Origin: Bacteroidales bacterium
Lineage (GTDB): Bacteria; Bacteroidota; Bacteroidia; Bacteroidales; CG2-30-32-10
DNA length: 36,957 nucleotides
Assembly (NCBI GenBank): GCA_035353855.1
Contig: DAOQAK010000042.1
Span: 1 to 36,957, forward strand
Direction: 5' to 3'
The notes below the pieces were generated by a model. It ran no database searches. It saw only the letters and a program-made list of their open reading frames with translations, and was not told the origin of the DNA. Below, one piece after another: positions 16,546 through 25,271 of this stretch; positions within the stretch are counted from its first letter, which is position 1, and each line of letters starts with the position of its first letter. Both the position numbers and the translations under genes were made by a program.

Positions 16546-16736
16546 GACTTTATGAAATAATACTGATTGTATATATGCTATAGCCCAATAAATTGTACTA
16601 TAAAATCTATGTCATCGGCATAACCATTGTGAAAATTAAAATATCCTTTTGGTTATTTTAAATTAACGATTGGTATAAAATAAATTATCCCGTTAAAATT
16701 CTATTTCGTAAGTTTGCAGCATTAAGTAATAATGTT

Positions 16737-17753
16737 ATGAAGAATGATGCAATACTCTTAAACCATGGCAGTGGCGGGAAAATGACACATGAACTGATAG
16801 GTGATTTATTTGTCAGATATTTTGATAATGAAATTTTGCAAAGCCAAACCGATTCTGCGATATTAAATATTGATAGCAGACTTTTAGCTTATACCACTGA
16901 TTCGTATGTTGTATCCCCAATTTTTTTCCCGGGTGGAAATATTGGTAAACTGGCTGTTTGTGGCACGGTGAACGATATTTCGGTTTCGGGTGCTACTCCA
17001 CTTTATTTGAGCTGCGGATTTATTTTAGAAGAGGGTTTGCTCTTTTCAGAGCTTGAAACTCTTGTAAAATCAATGGCTGAGGAAGCAAAGAAAGCGAATG
17101 TGAAAATTGTTACCGGTGATACAAAGGTTGTAGATAAAGGAAAATGCGATAAAATTTTTATCAATACTTCCGGAATCGGAATGCTTGACGAGAAAAGAAA
17201 AATGATAAGTTTTGGAAATAAAATAAAAACCGGCGATAAAATTATTGTCAACGGAACCATTGGCGACCATGGAACTGCAATACTTTGCGCACGAAATAGT
17301 ATTGAATATACCAACAGCGTTCATTCGGATTGTGCTTCATTAAACAAAATGATTGCGAAAGCACTTTCTGTTTCTGATAAAATAAAATTCATGCGCGATG
17401 CTACACGTGGAGGATTAGCAACGGTTTTATGCGAGCTTGCCGAGAAACATAATTTGGGTGTTGAACTTACTGAAGAATTGATTCCTGTTCAGGAAAGTGT
17501 TCGCGGACTTTGTGAAGTTTTTGGTTTCGACCCGATGTATATGGCTAATGAAGGCAAGGTTGTGATGATTGTTGCTGATGAAGATGCTGAAAAAATTATT
17601 GCAGAATTAAGGAAAGATGAGTATGGCAAGAATGCCGCAATCATTGGCGAAATCACAAATAAAAATAATAAGATGGTTGTAATGAATACCGGAATCGGTG
17701 GAAGAAGAATTATTGATATGCTTGCAGGAGAGCAATTACCCAGGATTTGTTAA
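16737..17753 (+). CDS. hypE: Hydrogenase maturation protein HypE
   Basis: A 338-aa AIR-synthase-fold protein. HypE dehydrates a carbamoyl group, delivered to its C-terminal Cys by HypF, to a thiocyanate, supplying the CN- ligands of the [NiFe] centre. LLNHGSGGKMTHELI (residues 7-21) is the family start, followed by YTTDSYVVSPIFFPGG, the NDISVSGATP block, RDATRGGLATVL and the final PRIC, whose C-terminal Cys338 is the carbamoyl acceptor. That C-terminus separates HypE from the related SelD and PurM. A -7 element TAAGTTTG lies at 16709-16716, about 20 bases before the ATG. It is first of hypE-hypA-hypB. Confidence 0.96.
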   Translation: MKNDAILLNHGSGGKMTHELIGDLFVRYFDNEILQSQTDSAILNIDSRLLAYTTDSYVVSPIFFPGGNIGKLAVCGTVNDISVSGATPLYLSCGFILEEGLLFSELETLVKSMAEEAKKANVKIVTGDTKVVDKGKCDKIFINTSGIGMLDEKRKMISFGNKIKTGDKIIVNGTIGDHGTAILCARNSIEYTNSVHSDCASLNKMIAKALSVSDKIKFMRDATRGGLATVLCELAEKHNLGVELTEELIPVQESVRGLCEVFGFDPMYMANEGKVVMIVADEDAEKIIAELRKDEYGKNAAIIGEITNKNNKMVVMNTGIGGRRIIDMLAGEQLPRIC

Positions 17754-17849
17754 ACGGAAAAATGTTTAATTATTAATGCTAAATTTTAAATTTTTGAAGC
17801 AAGTGAAAAATCAATAAACTAACTCTAAACATCTAACTCATAATTAAAA

Positions 17850-18191
17850 ATGCACGAATTAAGTATAGCGCAAAATATTATTGAAATTGTAGCTGAATAT
17901 GCCGAAAAAATGAATGCACAACGTGTTACAGAAGTATTAATTGATGTTGGTGCAGTTTCAGGTGTAATTCCCGAAACACTTGAATTTGCTTGGGATTTAT
18001 CGGTGAAAAACACTATAGCTGAGGGAGCTATTTTAAAAATAAATTTTATTGAACCCAAGGCGGTATGCCTTGATTGTAAAAAAGAATTTAAACTTGATGA
18101 TATTTTCACGATATGTACTTATTGCAATAGTACCAATTATGATATTGTACTTGGAAAAGAATTGAAAGTAAAATCAATAAAAATTGAGTAA
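17850..18191 (+). CDS. hypA: Hydrogenase nickel-insertion protein HypA
   Basis: A 113-aa HypA/HybF protein that passes Ni2+ to the hydrogenase large subunit together with HypB. The start MHELSIAQNII carries the nickel ligand His2. The zinc site is formed by CLDC (about residues 72-75) and CTYC (about 89-92), two CxxC pairs. Length is typical. It lies 96 bases after hypE and 27 bases before hypB, so the three genes are probably one unit. Confidence 0.96.
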   Translation: MHELSIAQNIIEIVAEYAEKMNAQRVTEVLIDVGAVSGVIPETLEFAWDLSVKNTIAEGAILKINFIEPKAVCLDCKKEFKLDDIFTICTYCNSTNYDIVLGKELKVKSIKIE

Positions 18192-18218
18192 ATTTGTATC
18201 TAAATAAAAATAAACGAT

Positions 18219-19109
18219 ATGTGTGGAACTTGTGGATGCGGTCAGCCTGATGACCACGTAACAATAAGAAAACCCGGTGATGAAAATCACCATGAACATA
18301 ATCATGAATTTAAACATAAACACAATCATGAACATGATGATGGAATTCATAAACATAGTCATCACCATAAATTCAAACATTCGCATTCACATGATGATCA
18401 AGAACACTCGCATGAATTCGAACATGAACATATTGAACATGAGCATGACCACGAACATTCTCACAGCCATGAAATAAAAATTGAACAAGATATCATGCAT
18501 AAAAATGATATGCTTGCCGAACGTAACCGCGGATATTTTGAAGCAAAGAATATTTTTACATTGAATTTGGTAAGTTCGCCCGGCTCAGGAAAGACAAGCC
18601 TTTTAGAGCGTACAATAAACGAACTGAAAAGAGAAATGAAGTTTTATGTGATTGAAGGTGATCAGCAAACCATGAATGATGCCAATCGTATCAATGCAAC
18701 TGGCGCTCCTGTGATTCAGATAAACACAGGAAATGGTTGCCACCTTGATGCCGAAATGATCAATAAGGCTGTAAAGAAACTGGATGTTGCTGAAAAATCA
18801 GTTTTGATTATTGAAAATGTTGGAAACCTTGTTTGCCCGTCGTTATTCGATTTGGGCGAATCGAAGAGAGTGGTTGTGATAAGTGTTACGGAAGGTGAAG
18901 ATAAGCCAATAAAATATCCGAATATGTTTATGACTTCAAACCTTTGCATCATCAATAAAACCGACCTTTTGCCATATGTTGATTTCAATGTGGAAAAAGC
19001 TAAAGAATATGCTTTACGTGTAAATCATCATCTTGAATTTATTGAGTTGTCAGTAAAATCAGGCGAGGGGATGAGTAAATGGTATGAGTGGCTGAAAAAG
19101 AATTTATAA
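18219..19109 (+). CDS. hypB: Hydrogenase nickel-incorporation GTPase HypB, very His-rich N-terminus
   Basis: A 296-aa SIMIBI-class GTPase that drives nickel delivery into [NiFe] hydrogenase. The N-terminus MCGTCGCGQ has the CxxCGC high-affinity nickel motif. Residues 24-84 contain 26 histidines in a His/Glu/Asp/Lys-rich stretch, suited to nickel storage as in other His-rich HypB proteins. The G domain follows: P-loop SSPGSGKT (119-126), VIEGDQQT, the metal-site region GNGCHLDAE, ENVGNLVCPS and INKTDLLPY (NKxD). Its stop overlaps the convergent permease gene's stop by 6 bases. No hydrogenase structural genes and no hypC, hypD or hypF are in the window. Confidence 0.97.
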   Translation: MCGTCGCGQPDDHVTIRKPGDENHHEHNHEFKHKHNHEHDDGIHKHSHHHKFKHSHSHDDQEHSHEFEHEHIEHEHDHEHSHSHEIKIEQDIMHKNDMLAERNRGYFEAKNIFTLNLVSSPGSGKTSLLERTINELKREMKFYVIEGDQQTMNDANRINATGAPVIQINTGNGCHLDAEMINKAVKKLDVAEKSVLIIENVGNLVCPSLFDLGESKRVVVISVTEGEDKPIKYPNMFMTSNLCIINKTDLLPYVDFNVEKAKEYALRVNHHLEFIELSVKSGEGMSKWYEWLKKNL

Positions 19110-20348
19110 AATCTGTTCAAAATAAATTATTAGAATTGATAAGATAAGTGTTATCAATGTTACGATAATTCCTGCTTTAAAGAATTCCATAAATTTAATT
19201 TTTACTTTTTGTTTCTCTGCCGATTCAATAACGATCAGGTTTGCCATGGCTCCTATGATTGTCGCATTACCTGCAAGAGTTGATGCTGATGCAAGGGAAA
19301 GCCATAACATATCGCTGCCTGCAGCTTTCATAAAAGGAAGAAGTACAACTGTCAATGGAACATTGCTCACTATTTGAGAGCCTATAAATGAAATTCCATG
19401 GATAACCATAATTCCATTTAAATCATCAGTAAGCGGATAGCGGCTGACTAAATTTGATAACAATCCGGTTTTGTGAATTCCTTCCACAACAATAAATAAG
19501 GAAGCAAAGAAAAGAAGCAAAACCCAGTCGATTTGTTTTATAACAAGCGACGGTTTTATCCTCCCGAAAATTAGTATGAGCGAACCTCCGGCCAGCGCAA
19601 TTAATGGGATAGATAAGTTTATAATATTACTAAGAAAAAATAATACTATTACAAAAATGAAAACAGGAACAGATGTTTTCATGGAAGAATAGTTATAACC
19701 GAAATTATTTTCCTGAAAAACTAAAGTCTGCTTAATCCGGAAACAAGAGGGGTACAGCCATCTAATGATAATTATAATTACAATCATACTTAATATAGAA
19801 ACCGGAAGTAAATGAAGTAAAAAATTATTATAAGTGATTTCGCTGTTTAACCCGATGAGCATATTCTGCGGGTTTCCTGTGATACTCATAGCGCTTCCTG
19901 CATTCGAAGAAAGAATTTCAGCGATAAGATAGGGGATAGGATTAATCCCCGACGACTGGCAAATCATGATTATCACAGGTGTGAATATCAATACTACCGC
20001 ATCATTTACTAAAAATGCACTGGCAACACCTGTAATAAAAACTACGATAACAAGAAGTTTAGTTTGATTTCCTGCAAATGAAATTGTTTTATGTGCAATC
20101 AATGAAAAGAATCCATCAAGCTGAAGTGTTGAAATAATTATCATCATTCCCAATAGCAATGTTATTGTATTGAAATCGATTGCGAGAATGGCTTCATTAA
20201 ATGTAAGTACACCGAAAATAACCATAGCAACAGCGCCGAAGAATGCAGCAGAAGGCCTGTCGATATTCATTTTTGGCAATCGTGTAAAAATAATACCGAT
20301 GTATGTAAGTATAAAAATGATCAGTGCTATTAATTCAATTCTTTCCAT
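19104..20348 (-). CDS. ArsB/CitM/SLC13-type membrane permease
   Basis: A 414-aa polytopic protein of the ion transporter superfamily, with about 10-11 membrane segments. Two related re-entrant motifs are seen: SSNAGSAMSITGNPQNMLIG around residue 145-165 and ASTLAGNATIIGAMANLIVI around 360-380. These duplicated GN-x(P/A) motifs are characteristic of ArsB, CitM, NhaD and the YbiR-like group. The transported ion (arsenite, dicarboxylate, sodium/proton) cannot be decided. Overlapping 3' ends with hypB are probably a compact-genome effect, not a functional link. Confidence 0.88.
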   Translation of the reverse strand: MERIELIALIIFILTYIGIIFTRLPKMNIDRPSAAFFGAVAMVIFGVLTFNEAILAIDFNTITLLLGMMIIISTLQLDGFFSLIAHKTISFAGNQTKLLVIVVFITGVASAFLVNDAVVLIFTPVIIMICQSSGINPIPYLIAEILSSNAGSAMSITGNPQNMLIGLNSEITYNNFLLHLLPVSILSMIVIIIIIRWLYPSCFRIKQTLVFQENNFGYNYSSMKTSVPVFIFVIVLFFLSNIINLSIPLIALAGGSLILIFGRIKPSLVIKQIDWVLLLFFASLFIVVEGIHKTGLLSNLVSRYPLTDDLNGIMVIHGISFIGSQIVSNVPLTVVLLPFMKAAGSDMLWLSLASASTLAGNATIIGAMANLIVIESAEKQKVKIKFMEFFKAGIIVTLITLILSILIIYFEQIL

Positions 20349-20371
20349 GATGTTAAATGTTATGCGAAAGT

Positions 20372-20405
20372 AAAAAAAAGCGGCATCCGAAGGATGCCGC
20401 TTTTT
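20372..20405 (-). terminator. Rho-independent terminator of the TPR gene
   Basis: GCGGCATCC (20380-20388) pairs perfectly with GGATGCCGC (20392-20400) around GAA, with A-tract and T-tract on either side. On the minus strand it lies 17 bases beyond the TPR gene's stop; its symmetry also allows function in the other direction. Confidence 0.88.
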
Positions 20406-20421
20406 AAGAAAATTATGATTT

Positions 20422-21267
20422 TTATTTACAATATTTGGTGATCATTTCATCAGCTTTTTCATAACCAAGTTCTTTTGCTTTATTAAAATCAGCGCAAGCC
20501 TCGGTTTTCATTTTTAATGCATTATATGCTTTGCCACGATTGTTGTATGAAGCTCCATCCTGTGGTTTTAGCTCAATAACTTTTGTGTAATCGTTTTTAG
20601 CACCTTCATAATCTTTTTGTATATATTTTATTGTAGCCCTGTTGTTATATGCAAGAACATAATCCGGTTTAATCTCGATACTTTTACTGTAATCTTCTAA
20701 AGCACCGGTAGTATCAGTCGTATTGTATTTACACCTTCCTCTAAAATTAAACGCTTCATAAAAATCGGGTTTCAATCCTATTGCTGAAGTATAATCAGTA
20801 ATTGCTGCAGTAAAATCTTTCTTCAGGTTTTTCATATTAGCTCTTTCAAAATAAGCTTTTTCTGAACTGGGTTTTAATTCAATTACTTTTGAATAGTCAG
20901 CAATGGCACCATCATAATCGTTCAATGCTTTTTTTGCTTCAGCTCTTCCTGTGTAATAATCTGCATTATCATTTTTATTTGATATGGCGCTGTCGTAATC
21001 AGGTAATGAACCTTGGAAATCTTTGTTTAGTCTTTTGCATGTTGCTCTATAAAAGTATGCACTGGCAATATTTGTAGCAATACCAGAGCCTTTTGTAATA
21101 GCACCGCTGAAATCGGTAATCGCATTAGCGTAATCTTTTGCTTTGTATTTGGCAAGACCTTGATCATAGTATGTTTTAAATGAAGTGGTGTCTTGAGCAT
21201 TCATGGTTAATACAATGCTGATAAGAAACACAGATAAAAATAGCCTCTTTAAAGTTAAAGTTCTCAT
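20422..21267 (-). CDS. Secreted tetratricopeptide repeat protein
   Basis: A 281-aa protein with a signal peptide (residues 1-25, ending LTMNAQ) followed by about seven 34-residue TPRs from ~32 to ~275. Repeat cores such as AKKALNDYDGAIADYSKVIELKP and YIQKDYEGAKNDYTKVIELKP, with the acidic AI-DY-AI pattern, are regular and close to one another. It is a periplasmic or surface protein-protein interaction scaffold; the partner is unknown. It has its own terminator downstream. No strong promoter was recognised in the 110 bases upstream. Confidence 0.9.
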   Translation of the reverse strand: MRTLTLKRLFLSVFLISIVLTMNAQDTTSFKTYYDQGLAKYKAKDYANAITDFSGAITKGSGIATNIASAYFYRATCKRLNKDFQGSLPDYDSAISNKNDNADYYTGRAEAKKALNDYDGAIADYSKVIELKPSSEKAYFERANMKNLKKDFTAAITDYTSAIGLKPDFYEAFNFRGRCKYNTTDTTGALEDYSKSIEIKPDYVLAYNNRATIKYIQKDYEGAKNDYTKVIELKPQDGASYNNRGKAYNALKMKTEACADFNKAKELGYEKADEMITKYCK

Positions 21268-21377
21268 GGATTTGGGATTTAAAGGTTAAACATTAATAAC
21301 GACAAAAATCAGAAAATAATATTAAATATAAAAATAATGACAAAAAAATTAACAAATTTTATACCGTGAAAGTATAT

Positions 21378-23396
21378 TTATTCTTCCTTTATCATTTTTT
21401 GAAGTGCAAACATTTCGTCTCTAATCCTTGCTGCTTCTGCGAAATCAAGCTCTTTGGCAGCTTTTTCCATTGCCTTTCTTACTTGCGAAATATTTTTTTT
21501 GATTTGTTCCTTACTCATATATTTTATCACCGGGTCAGCTGCGATATCGAAGTCCTCTTTTTCAATATATACTTTTGGAGATTTATTTTTATCCATTACA
21601 CTGGTCTGTCCAATTATCGATTCAGTTGATTTCATGATTTGTTCAGGAGTAATATTATTTTCTTCATTGTATTTAAATTGTTTTTCACGTCTTCTGATTG
21701 TTTCGTCAATAGTGCGTTTCATTGACTGTGTGATTTTGTCGGCATAAAAAATCACTTTACTGTTTAGGTTACGTGCAGCACGTCCTGCGGTTTGTGTAAG
21801 TGATCTTTCTGAACGTAAAAACCCTTCTTTGTCGGCATCTAAAATTGCAACTAATGAAACTTCAGGCAAGTCAAGCCCTTCACGTAAAAGGTTCACTCCG
21901 ATAAGAACATCGTAAACTCCAAGTCTTAAATTGCGTAATATTTCAACGCGCTCAAGTGTATCTACATCAGAGTGAATATAACTACAACTGATATTAAGTT
22001 TTATAAGGTATTTTGAAAGTTCTTCAGCCATTCGCTTTGTAAGCGTTGTAACCAAAACTCTTTCTTTTATTGATATTCGTTTTTCAATTTCATCAAGCAA
22101 ATCATCAACCTGGTTCTGACATGGTTTTACTTCAATTACCGGGTCAAGCAGGCCTGTAGGACGTATCAGTTGTTCCACCATTACGCCTTCTGATTTCTGT
22201 AATTCATAATCGGATGGAGTTGCACTTACAAAAATAACCTGGTTGATCATGGCCTCAAATTCATCAAATTTCAGAGGTCTGTTATCCATGGCTGATGGTA
22301 AGCGAAAGCCATATTCTACAAGTGTTTGCTTACGAGAGCGGTCGCCACCGAACATGGCACGAATTTGAGGAATGGTAGCATGACTTTCATCAACTACTAA
22401 AAGGTAATCGTCGGGGAAGCAATCAATAAGGCAAAAAGGACGGGAGCCGGGAATTCTTCCATCAAAATATCGTGAGTAATTTTCAATACCCGAGCAGTAA
22501 CCCAATTCTTTCATCATTTCCATGTCGTATGTTACACGGTCTTCCAGTCGTTTTGCTTCAAATTCCTTTCCTGTTTCTTTAAAATAATTTACCTGCTTCA
22601 GCAGATCATCCTGGATTTCGTGAATGGCCAAATTCATTTTATCCTGTGATGTAACAAAAATATTTGCCGGGTAAATGCATAGGTTATCTGTTGAATCAAT
22701 CGTCCTGCCATTGATTGGATCAAATGATTCAATGCTTTCGATTTCGTCACCAAAAAAACAAATATGATAAGCAATATCAGTATATGCCGGGAAAACATCA
22801 ACGGTATCTCCTTTAACACGAAAATGCCCGCGATTAAAATTCAATTCATTTCTTGAATATAAAGCACTTACAAGTTGATGAAGCAATTTATTCCTGCTAA
22901 TTAGCTCTCCTTTATTAATGCATATTCTGCCTGATTTAAAATCATCGGGATTCCCAATTCCGTATATACATGAAACGCTTGATACGACTATCACATCTTT
23001 TCTTCCTGATAGCAATGATGATGATGTACTCAGCCGGAGTTTTTCTATTTCATCATTAATGGATAAATCTTTTTCAATATAGGTATTCGTAACAGGAATG
23101 TATGCTTCGGGCTGGTAATAATCATAATATGAAACAAAATATTCTACAGCATTTTTTGGAAAGAACTGTTTGAATTCACCATACAATTGTGCTGCCAGCG
23201 TTTTATTATGACTAAGAATTAAAGTAGGCTTTTGTATTTGCTGAATAACATTAGCAATAGTAAACGTTTTCCCGGAGCCTGTAACACCAAGCAAAGTCTG
23301 GGCATAATCATTACGATTAATACCTTCCACCAGTTGCTTAATTGCTTCGGGCTGGTCGCCAGTTGGCCTGAAATCGCTGGTTAATTCAAAATCCAC
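21378..23396 (-). CDS. uvrB: Excinuclease ABC subunit B
   Basis: A 672-aa nucleotide-excision-repair helicase-like subunit that verifies damage with UvrA and recruits UvrC. Residues 36-44 hold the Walker A motif GVTGSGKT. The beta-hairpin region YYDYYQPEAYIP follows near 93, DESHATIPQ is the Walker B/DEAD-like motif, then LIRPTGLLDP and motif V/VI sequence GVNLLREGLDLPEVSL and QTAGRAARN. A C-terminal UVR domain (~628-672) is present. Length is canonical. The frame starts at GTG 23396, giving MDFELTSDFRPTGDQPEAI, which aligns with usual UvrB starts; no ATG lies upstream before the in-frame stop at 23418. It is last in the ftsK-lolA-EEP-uvrB cluster. A possible promoter (TTTC-N21-TAACTTTG, 23421-23453) overlaps the end of the upstream gene. 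Confidence 0.97.
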   Translation of the reverse strand: MDFELTSDFRPTGDQPEAIKQLVEGINRNDYAQTLLGVTGSGKTFTIANVIQQIQKPTLILSHNKTLAAQLYGEFKQFFPKNAVEYFVSYYDYYQPEAYIPVTNTYIEKDLSINDEIEKLRLSTSSSLLSGRKDVIVVSSVSCIYGIGNPDDFKSGRICINKGELISRNKLLHQLVSALYSRNELNFNRGHFRVKGDTVDVFPAYTDIAYHICFFGDEIESIESFDPINGRTIDSTDNLCIYPANIFVTSQDKMNLAIHEIQDDLLKQVNYFKETGKEFEAKRLEDRVTYDMEMMKELGYCSGIENYSRYFDGRIPGSRPFCLIDCFPDDYLLVVDESHATIPQIRAMFGGDRSRKQTLVEYGFRLPSAMDNRPLKFDEFEAMINQVIFVSATPSDYELQKSEGVMVEQLIRPTGLLDPVIEVKPCQNQVDDLLDEIEKRISIKERVLVTTLTKRMAEELSKYLIKLNISCSYIHSDVDTLERVEILRNLRLGVYDVLIGVNLLREGLDLPEVSLVAILDADKEGFLRSERSLTQTAGRAARNLNSKVIFYADKITQSMKRTIDETIRRREKQFKYNEENNITPEQIMKSTESIIGQTSVMDKNKSPKVYIEKEDFDIAADPVIKYMSKEQIKKNISQVRKAMEKAAKELDFAEAARIRDEMFALQKMIKEE

Positions 23397-23425
23397 AATG
23401 TTCTGATAAAATACTTTTTACAAAG

Positions 23426-24571
23426 TTATTTATTTTTATCAATCTTTAGGAAACACTTAATAGGGTAATGATCTGACATTTGTTCATAGATGGTTTCATA
23501 ATTATATGCACGAAATCCTTTACTATGCATTATGTAATCAATACGGAATGAAGGAAAATCTCCGGCATACGACTGGCCAGTACCGTTTCCGCTTTCAATA
23601 AATGCATCGGTGAGGGTTGACGATATTTTTTTGTAAGCATACGATACGGGTGTATCATTAAAATCACCACAAAGTATAATTGGGTATGGACATTTTGAAA
23701 TATGTTCGGCTACTAAATCTGCTTGAGCTCCCCGTAAAATAAAAGCTTTTTTTAATCGTCTTAAAATCCTTTCAGAACCTTCTTTTGCTGTAACTTCTTT
23801 TTTCTTATCGTTTTGCGAGTGTTCTTTCTGGTTGTTAGCAAGAATATAATCTTCAGGCTGAAGTCTTATGGATTCAAGATGTACGTTATAAATCCTCACC
23901 GTGTCGCTATTTATGATCACATCAGTATAGATACAAATATTACCAGTAACTGTTTTAAAAGCGATGCTTCCTGTATCAATAATGGGATATGAAGTAAATG
24001 TTGCTATACCGAAATAATTTAATTTCCTGCTTTCTGAAGTATAGTAAATATTTGCATTCTTTGCTTTCAGAAATTTTTTTAATGTGTCGGTGGTATTAAA
24101 TTTTTTTGTTACATCGTATACATATTCCTGTAAACAAAGAATATCTGGTTGTTCCTCTTCAAGCAAATTAAAAATTTGATTTTTAATACTGAAGTTATAT
24201 TCCCATCGTTTTCCGTAATTATATAGGTCAAAATTCCTGACATTAAATGATGAAACTTTAATTGCATCGTACAATTCTTTTTCATTATATACTTTACTTG
24301 TTTGGATATATTTGAAAACATTGTTAATACCTATGATTATAACAAATGCTGAAAGCAGAGCGTATTTCTTCCTTACAAGAAGCCAAAAAATGATAAATAA
24401 AAAATTTGCTAGAAAAATAATTGGGTAAGCAATGCCGAGAAAAGCTATTGGCCAGAATTTAGCAGGACTGATATAAACAGCTACATATGATAAAAGTAAG
24501 AATACAGCAATGAAAATATTAAGTAAAAATATCAGTTTAATTATAAAACCCGGTTTTCCTTTTGCTGACAT
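23426..24571 (-). CDS. Membrane-anchored endonuclease/exonuclease/phosphatase (EEP) family protein
   Basis: A 381-aa protein. Three hydrophobic segments in residues ~10-95 anchor it, and an EEP (DNase I-like) domain follows from ~105. Metal and catalytic motifs in order are SFNVRNFD, LCLQEYVYD (Glu ligand), IYNVHLESIRL, ILCGDFNDTP (Asp/Asn), RIDYIMHS and SDHYPIKCFL (catalytic His). The complete motif set suggests an active phosphodiesterase; the substrate (nucleic acid, lipid head group or other) is not evident. The start is ATG 24571; the preceding TTG is less likely. It lies 29 bases from lolA and from uvrB on either side, so it is probably in the same operon. Confidence 0.9.
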   Translation of the reverse strand: MSAKGKPGFIIKLIFLLNIFIAVFLLLSYVAVYISPAKFWPIAFLGIAYPIIFLANFLFIIFWLLVRKKYALLSAFVIIIGINNVFKYIQTSKVYNEKELYDAIKVSSFNVRNFDLYNYGKRWEYNFSIKNQIFNLLEEEQPDILCLQEYVYDVTKKFNTTDTLKKFLKAKNANIYYTSESRKLNYFGIATFTSYPIIDTGSIAFKTVTGNICIYTDVIINSDTVRIYNVHLESIRLQPEDYILANNQKEHSQNDKKKEVTAKEGSERILRRLKKAFILRGAQADLVAEHISKCPYPIILCGDFNDTPVSYAYKKISSTLTDAFIESGNGTGQSYAGDFPSFRIDYIMHSKGFRAYNYETIYEQMSDHYPIKCFLKIDKNK

Positions 24572-24600
24572 CAAATAATTTTATCAGTTTAATACTTATT

Positions 24601-25251
24601 TTATCTCATATCGTTTTCTTCAACATCAGGATAATCGGCTTTGTTGAATATGAATATACTATCATTCATGGCAACATTTGTAACGAATGAAGTAACCGTA
24701 TAAGAATAGGTTGATCCGTTTTTATCGTAAATAACAGTGCTAACTATTTGTTTCAATGTATTGTCAATATATAAACGGACTTTGTAATACGATTTTGTTT
24801 TTATCGGAACAAGGTCGATGATTTGAAGTGTTTTACCTAACTGAACTGTTTCTTTAATGAATTTTGGTTTGAAATTCGTACTGTAATTGTTTAAAATCGT
24901 AGTCGGATTTGCAGCATCTTCCTGTGTCGAAACATTATTTATATTTACTTCATTATCATCTTCAATGTATGTCCATACAGTAGTTCCGTTGCAAAAAACA
25001 ATTTGACCGCCTATTTCGAGGCGATATTTATTTCCCTTAACCTGTATTACTCCTGTTTTTGTTTCATTAACATTGGTTTTGGTATTGGTCATGTTATATG
25101 AAAAGCCTATTTTCATTGAAGTATATGACTTCATTTTTGCACTTACTGCATCGAGAATGGGTTTGGCTTTGGTGTCTTCCTGTGCAAAAATGTTATTTGA
25201 ACAGAAAAAAATTATTGAAAAAATAATTGCAAAGTTTTTTAATGATTTCAT
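24601..25251 (-). CDS. lolA: LolA-like outer-membrane lipoprotein carrier
   Basis: A 216-aa periplasmic protein with a signal peptide (residues 1-24, ending NIFAQ) and the LolA-like half-barrel pattern: KPILDAVSAKMKSYTSMKIGFSY, TGVIQVKGNKYRLEIGGQIVFCNG, TTVWTYIEDDNEVNI, then PTTILNNY and QIIDLVPIKT. Family members shuttle lipoproteins from inner to outer membrane. The start ATG 25251 begins the signal peptide; a longer frame to 25281 overlaps ftsK and is not needed. It lies 20 bases downstream of ftsK, an order common in Bacteroidota. Confidence 0.88.
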   Translation of the reverse strand: MKSLKNFAIIFSIIFFCSNNIFAQEDTKAKPILDAVSAKMKSYTSMKIGFSYNMTNTKTNVNETKTGVIQVKGNKYRLEIGGQIVFCNGTTVWTYIEDDNEVNINNVSTQEDAANPTTILNNYSTNFKPKFIKETVQLGKTLQIIDLVPIKTKSYYKVRLYIDNTLKQIVSTVIYDKNGSTYSYTVTSFVTNVAMNDSIFIFNKADYPDVEENDMR

Positions 25252-25271
25252 GATATGAGTTAGTTTTAACG

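Noticed and set aside
16737..17753. SelD (selenophosphate synthase), which would support selenoprotein use near the TGA-containing DUF1573 gene
   Set aside because: The C-terminal PRIC and the neighbouring hypA and hypB identify HypE, not SelD.
18174..18386. Met/Phe-rich 70-aa minus-strand frame
   Set aside because: It is the antisense shadow of the His-codon-rich start of hypB (CAT read backwards gives ATG).
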